Below, in pieces: positions 56,003 through 64,000 of a stretch of DNA of 64,000 nucleotides. Origin of the DNA: Aquabacterium lacunae (GTDB lineage Bacteria > Pseudomonadota > Gammaproteobacteria > Burkholderiales > Burkholderiaceae_C); contig NZ_SIXI01000004.1 in NCBI RefSeq assembly GCF_004310865.1, forward strand, positions 456,315 through 520,314. The letters run 5' to 3'. The notes under the pieces were generated by a model, which saw only the letters and a program-made list of their open reading frames with translations, was not told the origin of the DNA and did not search any database. The position numbers and the translations under genes are program-made. Position 1 is the first letter of the stretch, and each line of letters starts with the position of its first letter.

Positions 56003-57978
56003 TTGGACTTGAACCTTTCGGGCGGTTCCACACCCGCTTCCAACGCACGCTTCATCGATTCAGGCATGCGCAGCCGAGGGGCTTGCGGCGCAGAAGGCAT
56101 CACTGCGCCTGGAGGACTCGTGGCAGCCACGCCCTCGAAGTTCGTTGCCGTCTGCTGCGCAGTGCCAATACCCACATGGGGCAGTGCGCGTTCGCGGAAC
56201 TCCACAGAGCGCGCGCCATTGCTCGATTCGGTGCCAGCGACGAACTCAGCGCCACTCAGGATAGGAGTATCGAGGTCGCGTACGATTTGAGGCGTGATCA
56301 AGAGCACGATTTCAGTCTTCTTGTCGCTCCCGGAGCTGGCGCCAAAAATCTTGTTCAACACAGGGAACTCGTTCAGGCCAGGCCACCCGCCATTTGACTG
56401 CCGCTCTTCTCGCTGGATCAAACCGGCCAAGACGTTGGTTTCACCATCGCGGACACGCAGGGTGGTAGCCGTGGTGCGCGTGCCCAATCGATAAGTTTGA
56501 GTGCCGCTTGATCGCGTGATTGTGTCCAGGATGTTGGACACCTCCAGGTTCAGTTTCATCGTGACCTCGCCATCCAGAGAGATCGTCGGCTCGATGTCCA
56601 TCTTCAAGCCCACATCCAGATAACTCACCGACTCTGCCACCCCCACATTGGCGGTCGTGGATGTGGTGATCACCGGGACCTTTTCACCGATCAGCACTTT
56701 CGCTGTCTGTCGATTCTTCACACGCACGGTGGGGTTGGCAAGAATGTTGGCGTCCCCCACCTGACTGCGAAGCGTCAACGAGGCCAATGGGCTGGGCAAG
56801 GTGATGCGCAACAGCCCTTGACTCGCTGCCTTGAACTCATCTGCGGTCAACACCCCAGGCGTGCCAGCCGCACCCTGTACGCTTGCAGAAATCGACTCAG
56901 GAAGCCGCAGCCCCATCTCGAGCAGGCGATTGGCACTGACCTCCATGACTTCCAGCTTCAACATGACCTCGGGCTCAGCCATGTCCTGCGCGGCAATGAG
57001 TCGCTCAGCAAGCCGGACGACCTCAGGCGCATCCCGGATCATGAGCAGATTGACGCGCTCGTCCACGAAGACCTCTTTCACCCGGCCGATCGACTTCAGC
57101 ATTGCCGCAACCTTCGACGCCTCGGCATTGTTCAGGTAAAACGCGCGCACCACCACGTCTTTGTAATCAGCGGTGCGCGCGGAACCCTTGGGGTAGATGA
57201 GCAGCGTGTCACCGTCCAGGGGCTTATGCTCCAGCTGATTGGTCGCAAGGACAATGCGCAGCACATCTTCGACAGGTTTGTTGCTCACAGCAATGCTGAT
57301 GCGCGCGTCCGACTGCACGTCCTTGTCAAGGACGAAATTCAGACCAGAAGCAAGCCTGATTGCGTCAAAGGCGCTTTTGATGGATGCGCTTTGAAGCGTC
57401 ACCGATACAGGTGTTCGGAACTTTTGCGCCAGCTGTGCTGTGCCTACGACAGCGTCAGTTGCGGTCAGCGCAGAGGCTGAGGCTGTCTTGAGAAGGGCTT
57501 GAGCAGCCCGGTGGTTGACGTTCTCAGACAGAATCTGACGCGTCCACTCTTGAGCCAAATGCGCGTCTCCGCTTTGAAGCGCATTGCGGGCGTTTTCAAG
57601 CATGGCTTGGTGCCTGCGCGCGAGTTCAGCCCTTGCAAGGCCAGACCTCGCCACAGGCAAATCTGGCTGCAATCGCAAGGCCGTGCCAAACAATCCTTCA
57701 GCACGAGAGACCTCACCACCATCCAGGGCTCGATGTGCATCGATCAGCAACTGTGCCACCACCTGTTGTCGTTTTGAATACAGGGCTCGGCGATAGTCCG
57801 TGTTGTCCGGCGAAGCGCTCACCGCCTCGGCCAGCAAGTCGATGCCCTCGACCCCAGCGCCCCTGTCAACGGCAGCCAAACCGGCCTTGTAAGCGCCGTA
57901 ACCCGCACAGCCTGTCAAGTGAATCGCCAATGTAAAAACACACAAGCCAGTGACCCGGCGCATCAATGCTTTACTCAT
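55999..57978 (-). CDS. Secretin lipoprotein with N-terminal TPR region (GspD/MshL-like)
   Basis: The protein has 659 residues and forms the outer-membrane gate. The signal peptide ends in lipobox LTGC (Cys24). TPR-like helices (about 35-165) come first, then an STN domain (TLQSASIKSAFDAIRLASG, about 195-265). One N1-type domain follows (VVRAFYLNNAEASKVAAML, about 285-350), then the secretin core with LANPTVRVKNRQTAKVLIGE and EIVLLITPQIV. Canonical GspD has three or more N repeats; this has one, like MshL/PilQ. AGGGGG precedes the ATG. It shares one base with the preceding stop (TGATG). Confidence 0.9.
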   Translation of the reverse strand: MSKALMRRVTGLCVFTLAIHLTGCAGYGAYKAGLAAVDRGAGVEGIDLLAEAVSASPDNTDYRRALYSKRQQVVAQLLIDAHRALDGGEVSRAEGLFGTALRLQPDLPVARSGLARAELARRHQAMLENARNALQSGDAHLAQEWTRQILSENVNHRAAQALLKTASASALTATDAVVGTAQLAQKFRTPVSVTLQSASIKSAFDAIRLASGLNFVLDKDVQSDARISIAVSNKPVEDVLRIVLATNQLEHKPLDGDTLLIYPKGSARTADYKDVVVRAFYLNNAEASKVAAMLKSIGRVKEVFVDERVNLLMIRDAPEVVRLAERLIAAQDMAEPEVMLKLEVMEVSANRLLEMGLRLPESISASVQGAAGTPGVLTADEFKAASQGLLRITLPSPLASLTLRSQVGDANILANPTVRVKNRQTAKVLIGEKVPVITTSTTANVGVAESVSYLDVGLKMDIEPTISLDGEVTMKLNLEVSNILDTITRSSGTQTYRLGTRTTATTLRVRDGETNVLAGLIQREERQSNGGWPGLNEFPVLNKIFGASSGSDKKTEIVLLITPQIVRDLDTPILSGAEFVAGTESSNGARSVEFRERALPHVGIGTAQQTATNFEGVAATSPPGAVMPSAPQAPRLRMPESMKRALEAGVEPPERFKSK

Positions 57979-58553
57979 CAATCCCCCTTCGCGGGCACTT
58001 CTAAGCGCCAAGAGCCATCGCCCTGGCGTGGCGTGATCACCAGATGCGTCTGATGCTCCCACGCAACCCGGTAATCGCCAATGATCGAGGCACCCTCGTG
58101 AATCAAGCGCACCCCATGCGGAGTGTTCAAGAAGACCCCATCAGCCCCCATGCCACGCCAACGCCCGATGACCTCAAATGGCGCGCCGGGTGATGGCGAT
58201 GGGTCGGCAGCCACATCTGTCACGCGGGTTGCAGGTGCTACAACGACAACGCGCGAACCTGTGCGCGAGGTGTTCGCCGCAGTATCGGGCGCAGGCTCAT
58301 GAGAGGCTCGGGCGGCACCTCGAACCTCAAACAGATGCGGTGGCGGCATCAACGGTTCGACGGGTGAGGCAGGCAATTGCACAGGGAGTGGCTTGGGTGC
58401 CTCGGCTGCGAACGCGTGGGATGCTCGATCAACCGCTGCCACAACGGCACCTGCTGAGGTGACCGGCGACCCGGTATCAGGCCAGGTCAGCAAACGCATA
58501 ACGCCCAAACCCACAGAAACCAACAGCAGCCACTGGAATCGATTCAGATTCAT
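57978..58553 (-). CDS. GspC/PilP-like inner-membrane protein
   Basis: The protein has 191 residues. One N-terminal membrane helix (FQWLLLVSVGLGVMRLL) is followed by a long Pro/Ala linker and a small C-terminal beta domain (FEVIGRWRGMGADGVFL ... DYRVAWEHQTHLVITP). That is the layout of GspC and PilP/MshK, which link the inner-membrane platform to the secretin. It lies directly before the secretin gene and starts by ATGA overlap with the PilO-like gene. Confidence 0.7.
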   Translation of the reverse strand: MNLNRFQWLLLVSVGLGVMRLLTWPDTGSPVTSAGAVVAAVDRASHAFAAEAPKPLPVQLPASPVEPLMPPPHLFEVRGAARASHEPAPDTAANTSRTGSRVVVVAPATRVTDVAADPSPSPGAPFEVIGRWRGMGADGVFLNTPHGVRLIHEGASIIGDYRVAWEHQTHLVITPRQGDGSWRLEVPAKGD

Positions 58554-59095
58554 GGAGCCCCTCCCGCAGAGGGTTGCCAATGGCACTTCATGACCAGCAT
58601 GGCCCGCATGCGCTGGTCGTCTGCGGTTTCGCGCAACAACTCCAGTTGCTGCAAGGACCAACAACCGCCCATTGCCTGCAATCGCTCAGACAACACGGAC
58701 CACTGGCTTGGGAGCCCTTCCCACTCCAGAGAAACCTGCCAAGCTGGTGGCAACTGTTTCGTTTCTTCGATGTGGGTCACGCCCATTCGCTTCCACGCCG
58801 TGCCCTCTGGCAGCACAGCCCCCAACCCAGCCATCCACTCTGTCTCGTGTGCAGCAACAGGCCAACTTGCCCAAGCGGGTGGTACTGGCGGGCTGCCGCG
58901 CGGCAAGGCAAGAGGCGGCTTGTTGAGCATGGCGACACGGGCACTCATGGCCCGAGCTTCGTCATGCCACTTCCACGCCCACAAGTGCAGCGTGGCGCCA
59001 GATGCCACCAATGCCCACGCAAACACCCAGTGAAGTGTCGTTCTGCGATGGGTTCGTGGGCCGATCGCACCGAGCGCTGGCATGTCGATGCTCAC
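58550..59095 (-). CDS. PilO/GspM-like inner-membrane protein
   Basis: The protein has 181 residues. One membrane helix (LHWVFAWALVASGATLHLW, about 21-40) is followed by a short coil and a ferredoxin-like periplasmic domain. I chose GTG at 59095: it overlaps the previous stop (GTGA) and follows AAGGTG; ATG at 59083 is the alternative. Order and topology suggest PilO/MshJ. Sequence similarity to known members is weak. Confidence 0.6.
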   Translation of the reverse strand: MSIDMPALGAIGPRTHRRTTLHWVFAWALVASGATLHLWAWKWHDEARAMSARVAMLNKPPLALPRGSPPVPPAWASWPVAAHETEWMAGLGAVLPEGTAWKRMGVTHIEETKQLPPAWQVSLEWEGLPSQWSVLSERLQAMGGCWSLQQLELLRETADDQRMRAMLVMKCHWQPSAGGAP

Positions 59096-59628
59096 AACGA
59101 CACCTTCATGACAAATCGCCATTCCGTTGCAGAGACTTGTTCTTGCGCATCGAGTTGCAATGACCGCACACCTCGCACAGCCGACAGCGCACGGAGCGAT
59201 CGGGTGATCGCAGCGGGATCATGTGTGGTCCCTTCAATGAACCAGATGTTTTGCTCTGCTGCCCACGCCACTCGGGTCAAGTACATCGGCGGGCGAACGC
59301 CGTTGGCAAGCACCAAGCTTGCATGGAGCCAGTCCACCTGGATCGCTGCCAAAGCAGCCCGCCCCTTGGGCACCTCACTTCGCTCACGCGCCTTGACCTC
59401 AACCTCTTGGGCCAGGCGATCACGCCGCATGCGCTCAGTGGCGCTGGCCTCTGCCGCAGTCAAACCAGCAGTCGCCGCGCCAATTTGGCGCCATGACACA
59501 CCCGTCAACACCAGCCCACTGCACACCACGCACACGGCTACGCACATCAGCACATGCCAAGATGGCGCTGGTTTTTCCACATCGCGACTGAAGTCGATCT
59601 GCCTCGTGAGCCAAAAGTGCCAGTTCAC
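59092..59628 (-). CDS. PilN/GspL-like inner-membrane protein
   Basis: The protein has 178 residues. A cytoplasmic N-terminus (VNWHFWLTRQIDFSRD) is followed by a membrane helix (VLMCVAVCVVCSGLVLTGV), a coil and a small alpha/beta domain. PilN has this same order. The GTG at 59628 overlaps the previous stop and is preceded by AAGGGGG; ATG at 59661 would overlap by 37 bp. Confidence 0.6.
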   Translation of the reverse strand: MNWHFWLTRQIDFSRDVEKPAPSWHVLMCVAVCVVCSGLVLTGVSWRQIGAATAGLTAAEASATERMRRDRLAQEVEVKARERSEVPKGRAALAAIQVDWLHASLVLANGVRPPMYLTRVAWAAEQNIWFIEGTTHDPAAITRSLRALSAVRGVRSLQLDAQEQVSATEWRFVMKVSL

Positions 59629-60374
59629 CCCTGCCCCCCTTCTGCCACGCACAAAGGCCATGCCCGCAAACGCAAGGCCTGCTGATGCCAGTCCAACCTG
59701 AAGGTTGCAGACGGCTGCGGCACAAGCTGCGGACCGTCTTCACCATGCAGGCGCAGCCAGTTCGCCCTTGACTGCTTGGGGAAGGCCGTTTGCTCCCAAC
59801 AGATGCCACCGCCCGCCTTGGGCGTCACGATGAGTTCTCTGTCCTCTTCCTGCCAATGCACCCGGGAAGCATCTGCAGCCAACACCCGACGGATACTGGG
59901 CCAAACAGCCAGCAAGGTCGGTTGAACACTGATCAGTCGGCCGTGATTGCCCCGAATCACATCTCGGAGCGTCTCTGCCAAGGTTTTTTGCCAGCCATGC
60001 ACAACGGCTTGGGGCTGCCCAGCGCGAAACGACGTCTGCGCGATCCAATCCGCCGAAGCCCCGCCATGAAGCTCTGCCCAGCGGGCGCAGGCCATCGCAC
60101 ACACCTCGTCAACCTGCAAGCCAGACCCTTCCACATCGAACGCAATGACCGGCGACCACCAACTGTCAAGCACGACCTGCCAACGTTGCCTCGGGGCCAA
60201 TGCTGCGGCCACTGACATCAACATCTCAGGCGTTGGCTGCTCGGCTGCAGGCAATGCCAGATGCATGGCAGGCGACCCGTCAGGCAATGCCACCCAGGCA
60301 GCCTTGCGAGTGAGGTGCAGCACCGCACAACGTGGGTACCCGCTCCACCTGAGCAAAAGGTCAGGCCACCACAC
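59625..60374 (-). CDS. PilM/GspL-cytoplasmic-domain-like protein
   Basis: The protein has 249 residues without signal or membrane helix. It is Trp-rich. Strand-helix patterns such as WQVVLDSWWSPVIAFD and HGRLISVQPTLLAVW recall the actin-like PilM/MshI/GspL cytoplasmic fold, but no ATP-binding motif is clear. Identification rests mostly on its place between the ATPase and the PilN-like gene. The GTG at 60374 follows GGGAGGA and overlaps gspE by 14 bp. Confidence 0.5.
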   Translation of the reverse strand: MWWPDLLLRWSGYPRCAVLHLTRKAAWVALPDGSPAMHLALPAAEQPTPEMLMSVAAALAPRQRWQVVLDSWWSPVIAFDVEGSGLQVDEVCAMACARWAELHGGASADWIAQTSFRAGQPQAVVHGWQKTLAETLRDVIRGNHGRLISVQPTLLAVWPSIRRVLAADASRVHWQEEDRELIVTPKAGGGICWEQTAFPKQSRANWLRLHGEDGPQLVPQPSATFRLDWHQQALRLRAWPLCVAEGGQG

Positions 60375-61845
60375 GGTCAACTTCCTCCCTTGTGGTCAAG
60401 CCACGCGCCAACAAATCAAGTGCCAGCTCACGCATGGGCACCCAACCGGCGGCTCGTGCAGCCCTCTGCTGAACTTCAATTGGCGCACGCCGCCCCCAAC
60501 ACTCCCGCACCTCTGCCGTGAACACGAGCACCTCGGCCAACGCCAAGCGCCCCGAGTAGCCGGTGTGTTTACAGGCATCGCAGCCCCGCCCGACCGATCG
60601 CGCCACCGCATGCGCTTGTGGCTCAGAGCAGTGCACACACAGACGCCTCAGCAGACGTTGAGACACCACCCCATTGAGTGCTGCAGCCGCTGTCAGTGGA
60701 TCGACGCCGAACTGCTGAAGTCGGCCCCACACGTCAAACGGGTTGTTCGCATGCACGGTGGTCAACACCAAGTGCCCTGTCAACGCCGATTGCACGGCCA
60801 TGTGTGCCGTCTCAGCATCGCGAATTTCACCGACCAAGATCTTGTCCGGGTCGTGCCTCAAGATGGATCGGAGCCCTTTGGCAAAGGTGAGGCCTTTGCG
60901 CTCGTTGACCGGAATTTGCAACACGCCTGGCAGCTCATACTCGACTGGGTCTTCAATGGTGATGATCTTTTCATGCCCTTGATGGGTTTCAGCCACCGCG
61001 GCGTACAAGGTCGTGGTTTTGCCTGAACCGGTCGGCCCCGTGACCAACAACATGCCATGGGGCATGCTGGCCAGCTGCTTGACCGATTGCACAGCCATGG
61101 GGCTCAACCCCAATGAGGCCAGGGACAGGCTGCCGGACGCATGCAGCAAATGCTGACGGTCCAGCACGCGAAGCACTGCATCCTCGCCATGAATGCTCGG
61201 CATGATCGACACACGCACATCGATCAAACGGCCATCGTGTCTGACCTGCATGCGACCGTCTTGAGGAACGCGTCGCTCTGCGATGTCCAGCCCCGCCAAC
61301 ACCTTCACACGGCTGATGACCTGCGCTGCGAAGTCTGCGCCAGGCTGCTCACGCCACATCGAAAGCACACCCTGAAGCCGCAGCTTCACCACCATGCGCG
61401 CTGCATCGCACTCAAGGTGGATGTCTGAAGCCGAAGCGCGCAGCGCCTCAAACAAGGCTGCGTTGACAAACTTGACCGCAGGCGCATCGTCACCCACCAA
61501 GCGCTCAAGGCTGATGGTCTCGGCTCCATCGGCCGCAGGCAGGACCGCGTCAGCGGCGTATTGCAGCGATGCCTGCAAGGGCTGCTCTACCAAGCGAAGC
61601 CAGTTCTGCAGCCATTCGTCAGGCACTTGCTGCACGGTCACCACATCAGCCAACCCCATCAGCCACCCCAGCAGGGCTTGATCGATTGGCTGGCTGTGGC
61701 GGACATGCTGCCCTCCTGATGGCGCCGTCAAGACAGCACACCGGTTGCGAAGTGCCTCTGCCAGCCCCCACCTTGCGTGCCACCACGGCTGCCAATGCAT
61801 GTCTGCCTGCAGGGTGTTCATTGCGTCCATGACCGCTGCGCTCAA
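60361..61845 (-). CDS. gspE: GspE/PilB-family assembly ATPase
   Basis: The protein has 494 residues. Walker A GPTGSGKTTTLYAAV (about 268), Asp box KILVGEIRDAETAH and His box GHLVLTTVHANNPFD are present. So is the tetracysteine zinc site CVHC ... CDAC typical of assembly ATPases, not of PilT. The N-terminal domain (1-110) is divergent. The start is TTG overlapping the gspF stop, or ATG at 61830. It powers pseudopilus growth. Confidence 0.92.
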   Translation of the reverse strand: MSAAVMDAMNTLQADMHWQPWWHARWGLAEALRNRCAVLTAPSGGQHVRHSQPIDQALLGWLMGLADVVTVQQVPDEWLQNWLRLVEQPLQASLQYAADAVLPAADGAETISLERLVGDDAPAVKFVNAALFEALRASASDIHLECDAARMVVKLRLQGVLSMWREQPGADFAAQVISRVKVLAGLDIAERRVPQDGRMQVRHDGRLIDVRVSIMPSIHGEDAVLRVLDRQHLLHASGSLSLASLGLSPMAVQSVKQLASMPHGMLLVTGPTGSGKTTTLYAAVAETHQGHEKIITIEDPVEYELPGVLQIPVNERKGLTFAKGLRSILRHDPDKILVGEIRDAETAHMAVQSALTGHLVLTTVHANNPFDVWGRLQQFGVDPLTAAAALNGVVSQRLLRRLCVHCSEPQAHAVARSVGRGCDACKHTGYSGRLALAEVLVFTAEVRECWGRRAPIEVQQRAARAAGWVPMRELALDLLARGLTTREEVDRVVA

Positions 61846-63056
61846 TTGATGGCTGTGGCTAACTCAAAAATAGGCAGGTACATCAGCACCACGACCACCC
61901 CAATGCCCAGGCCCACCAGGGCCATCACCACAGGCTCCAGCACCTTCATGGTGCGTTCGAGCTCTCTGGTCAATTCTGCCTCGTGAAACTCTGCAGCTTT
62001 CACGAACATGGTGCTCATGCCTGCGCCCTGCTGCGCGGCCAACAACAAGCGCTCGGCCACCACAGTGGCCAAGTTGGCGCGCTTCAGCGCCTCCACAGGT
62101 GCACACCCCTCTTGCACCCATTGCTCCATCTGGCGCGAGCGCAAGCGCCCCTTTGGCGGCAATACCGGCCGGGCCAAAGCGCAGGCCTCCGGAAAGGTCA
62201 GCCCTGCGCCCAACAACATGCCCATGACACGGTACCAGCGTGCCTGCCAATGCAAAGCGACTCGCCGGGCCATGAACCGAGGCATGCGAACCTGGCGAAA
62301 GCACGCCAACCACCAAGCTGGGCGCAACCACGCCCCAAACACCATGACCACCACCCCCGCAGCGACGACCCATGCCCACTGCCCGTGATGCTGCAGCCAC
62401 CCCGCCCATGCCAACATGGCGTCAGCCGCCCAGGGCAGGTCACCGCCCATGCCGTTGAAGATGCGGGCAAATCTGGGCACCACATGAAGCATGAGGAACA
62501 ACATGACCATGGCGCCCACCGTGAGCAGCAAAGCTGGGTACAGCGCCATGGACACGATTCGGTGCTTCAGTTCAGCCATCTGGGCTTCGTGAGCACGGTA
62601 GCTTTCCAACACCTCAGGCAACTGCCCCGAATGCTCGGCCGCGCCCACCATGGCCACCAACATGTCTGGGAAACAGCCTGCCTTGCGCATGCCAGCAGAC
62701 AATGTGCTGCCATCGTTCACGTGAGCCAGCAGGCTTTGGGTGTGATTGGCACTCCCAGCCTGGGGTTGCCACACGGTAGCCTGCGCATTGAGTGTGCGCA
62801 ATGATTCGGTGGTGCTCAAGCCGGCACGCAACAAAGCCAGCCACTGCTCCAGCCACACCAGCAACGCTGCTGACTCGCTGCGAGCGGCATGCGCCGCACC
62901 CAACGCTTTCACCCAAGGTTGAAGGGGGGCTGCGTGCAGCACTTGCCCACCCTGCGCATGGACACGTTGCACGGCCTCTTGCACAGAACTGGCTTGCAAC
63001 ACCTGCACCTTGGCCGTGGCACCAGGCCTGTCGGCCACACACACACGCACCTTCAT
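61842..63056 (-). CDS. gspF: GspF/PilC-family inner-membrane platform protein
   Basis: The protein has 404 residues with two T2SSF domains. The first (about 65-190) contains LLRAGLSTTESLRTL and ALYPALLLTVGAMVMLFLML; the second (about 265-390) contains MGMLLGAGLTFPEACAL and the final membrane helix VMALVGLGIGVVVVLMYLP. It recruits the ATPase. The gene lies 7 bp after gspG. Confidence 0.93.
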   Translation of the reverse strand: MKVRVCVADRPGATAKVQVLQASSVQEAVQRVHAQGGQVLHAAPLQPWVKALGAAHAARSESAALLVWLEQWLALLRAGLSTTESLRTLNAQATVWQPQAGSANHTQSLLAHVNDGSTLSAGMRKAGCFPDMLVAMVGAAEHSGQLPEVLESYRAHEAQMAELKHRIVSMALYPALLLTVGAMVMLFLMLHVVPRFARIFNGMGGDLPWAADAMLAWAGWLQHHGQWAWVVAAGVVVMVFGAWLRPAWWLACFRQVRMPRFMARRVALHWQARWYRVMGMLLGAGLTFPEACALARPVLPPKGRLRSRQMEQWVQEGCAPVEALKRANLATVVAERLLLAAQQGAGMSTMFVKAAEFHEAELTRELERTMKVLEPVVMALVGLGIGVVVVLMYLPIFELATAIN

Positions 63057-63063
63057 GGCGGGC

Positions 63064-63492
63064 TCACGGCGCTGGGGTAGCCCAGATGCTGAGGTCTGCG
63101 GCCTCACCGGTACCACCGGGCGCACGGTCAGCGCCGGTGGACCACAAGTCGTACTCGGCTGTTCGGTCTTTGCCGGGCTGGCTGTAACGATAGGCTTGGC
63201 CCCATGGGTCGGGGGGAACGGCGTTTTGCAAATAAGGCCCAGACCACCGCGGCAAACCGGGCGGCGCTTCCACCAACGCGCGCAGGCCCTGTGCAGTGGT
63301 GGGGTAAGCGCCTACGTCAAGTCGGTAGGTGTCCAGTGCCTTCTGGAAAGCCTGCAGTTGCGCCCGCGCCGCCTTGACCTCACTTTTGCCCACCTGCCCG
63401 AAATAGCGCGGCGCCACAAAACTGGCCAACAAGCCGATGATCACCATGACCACCAACAGCTCCAACAAGGTAAAGCCTGACGCGCGACGCAT
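63064..63492 (-). CDS. gspG: Major pseudopilin GspG
   Basis: The protein has 142 residues. MRRASG|FTLLELLVVMVIIGLL carries a typical prepilin cleavage site with Glu5. The body has the GspG core: LDTYRLDVGAYPTTAQGL, WSGPYL, DPWGQAYRY and EYDLWSTGADRAPGGTGE, the last being the calcium-binding loop of true GspG. This argues for a type II secretion pseudopilus over a long adhesive pilus. It heads the operon, 97 bp from the IS3 orfA. Confidence 0.95.
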   Translation of the reverse strand: MRRASGFTLLELLVVMVIIGLLASFVAPRYFGQVGKSEVKAARAQLQAFQKALDTYRLDVGAYPTTAQGLRALVEAPPGLPRWSGPYLQNAVPPDPWGQAYRYSQPGKDRTAEYDLWSTGADRAPGGTGEAADLSIWATPAP

Positions 63493-63525
63493 CCCTGAGT
63501 GTTCCTTTTGACGTAATGGAACTGA

Positions 63526-63557
63526 TGATACGGCGGATTCAATGGAACCTCGTATCA
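63526..63557 (-). repeat. Inverted repeat in the gspG upstream region
   Basis: TGATACG (63526-63532) and CGTATCA (63551-63557) are exact arms 18 bp apart. On the minus strand the right-hand arm includes TATCAT, a five-of-six -10 box for gspG. It could be a regulator site or part of the IS left end. Confidence 0.35.
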
Positions 63558-63588
63558 GCTGCGCGCGAATTCGCTGGGTCAACACAGC

Positions 63589-63741
63589 ATGGAAAACGCC
63601 TTGCGCACCAAGCCCCTGGAAGTCAAAGAGCAGTATGAGAAGCAACTGCGTGAACTGCAGGAGGCCTATGGCGAAGCCATGCTGGAGCTGCGTGCCAGAA
63701 AAAAGCTGGCGTCCCTGCTGGGCAACGAAGACGAGAAATGA
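63589..63741 (+). CDS. IS3-family transposase OrfA (short or 5'-truncated)
   Basis: The frame gives 50 residues from the ATG: LRTKPLEVKEQYEKQLRELQ followed by a helical MLELRARKKLASLLG, the leucine-rich coiled coil by which OrfA proteins dimerise. No helix-turn-helix is seen before it; a stop codon at 63526 limits the frame. It is therefore shorter than the usual 90-100 residues, and the 5' part may have been lost. Confidence 0.65.
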   Translation: MENALRTKPLEVKEQYEKQLRELQEAYGEAMLELRARKKLASLLGNEDEK

Positions 63742-64000
63742 TCCTCGGCCTTCAGCAGGGACTGGCCCAAGACGGATTCAAGGTCAGCCTGGTCAAGCTG
63801 TGCCAGTGGTTCGACATGCCAAGGCGTACGGTGTATTACCGCAGCACCAAGGCAGCGCCCAAGGTACAGGAGTACTTCGTCAAGCCCATCAAGGCGATGA
63901 TCGAAGAGAACCCGTCATTTGGTTACCGCACCGTGGCGCACCTGCTCGGCTTCAACAAGAACACCGTGCAGCGGATCTTCCAGCTCAAGGGCTGGCAGGT
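63738..64000 (+). CDS. IS3-family transposase OrfB (3' truncated by window end)
   Basis: 87 residues are visible. The N-terminal helix-turn-helix-like part SLVKLCQWFDMPRRTVYY is followed by IKAMIEENPSFGYRTVAHLL and NKNTVQRIFQLKGWQ, the conserved start of IS3-family OrfB. The DDE catalytic domain lies beyond the window. The ATG overlaps the orfA stop; a -1 frameshift could give a fused OrfAB. Confidence 0.88.
   Translation, partial: MILGLQQGLAQDGFKVSLVKLCQWFDMPRRTVYYRSTKAAPKVQEYFVKPIKAMIEENPSFGYRTVAHLLGFNKNTVQRIFQLKGWQ

Larger units (their letters stand above)
63589..64000 (+). mobile_element. IS3-family insertion sequence, left part (cut by window end)
   Basis: Two overlapping reading frames (orfA, then orfB by ATGA overlap) are arranged as in IS3-family elements, pointing away from gspG. 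The left terminal repeat could not be fixed with certainty; the element probably begins between 63500 and 63589. Confidence 0.8.

Overview
The window looks like chromosomal DNA of a betaproteobacterium in the order Burkholderiales (inference: GC-rich, gene order of the spc/alpha ribosomal clusters, yggS-proC, rsmI/yraN-diaA-dolP, pilT-pilU and a PEP-CTERM/PrsT surface-protein system, as in Comamonadaceae or Aquabacterium/Sphaerotilaceae-like bacteria). It is mostly core genome with a few accessory islands. There is no CRISPR array, rRNA operon or prophage.

Layout. 1-12.2 kb (+): the end of a sugar ABC importer (ATPase, FucU/RbsD mutarotase, ROK regulator), then a near-complete Entner-Doudoroff cluster zwf-pgl-edd-eda-pgi followed by ppc. 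Twin inverted repeats at the zwf promoter resemble HexR operators. 12.2-16 kb (-): a PEP-CTERM surface protein and the TPR protein PrsT, each preceded by a candidate sigma-54 promoter. 16-25.5 kb: an FAD oxidoreductase, a YhaN/YhaO-type (Rad50/Mre11-like) pair, a hydrolase divergent from a TetR regulator with a perfect palindrome between them, a hipBA toxin-antitoxin module and tRNA-Arg(CCG). 25.7-32.6 kb: a membrane-anchored cytochrome c, the purU operon, an ECF sigma/anti-sigma pair with a DUF3455 lipoprotein, a CHCC zinc-finger protein and ilvE.

32.9-42.4 kb (-): tRNA-fMet and the spc plus alpha ribosomal clusters from rplN to rplQ, including secY, rpmJ and rpoA. The cluster starts at rplN and is not joined to the S10 cluster. 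infA seems to survive only as a C-terminal scrap between secY and rpmJ. A hairpin with a T-tract and a promoter lie in the 335-bp rpsK-rpsD gap. 42.8-50.2 kb: tldD, a secreted lipase and its foldase (with a terminator-like hairpin between them), divergent rsmI/yraN whose start codons overlap, diaA, dolP and a beta-hydroxyacid dehydrogenase. 50.2-54.7 kb: pilT and pilU flanking a cyclic-nucleotide-binding protein, then yggS-proC.

54.7-63.5 kb (-): the most unusual part. An 11-gene, mostly overlapping operon encodes a compact type II secretion/MSHA-pilus-like machine: major pseudopilin, GspF, GspE, an inner-membrane set resembling PilM-N-O-P, a TPR-bearing secretin lipoprotein and three minor pseudopilins. 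It is less GC-rich than its surroundings. An IS3-family element (orfA/orfB, cut by the window end) begins within 100 bp upstream of it.
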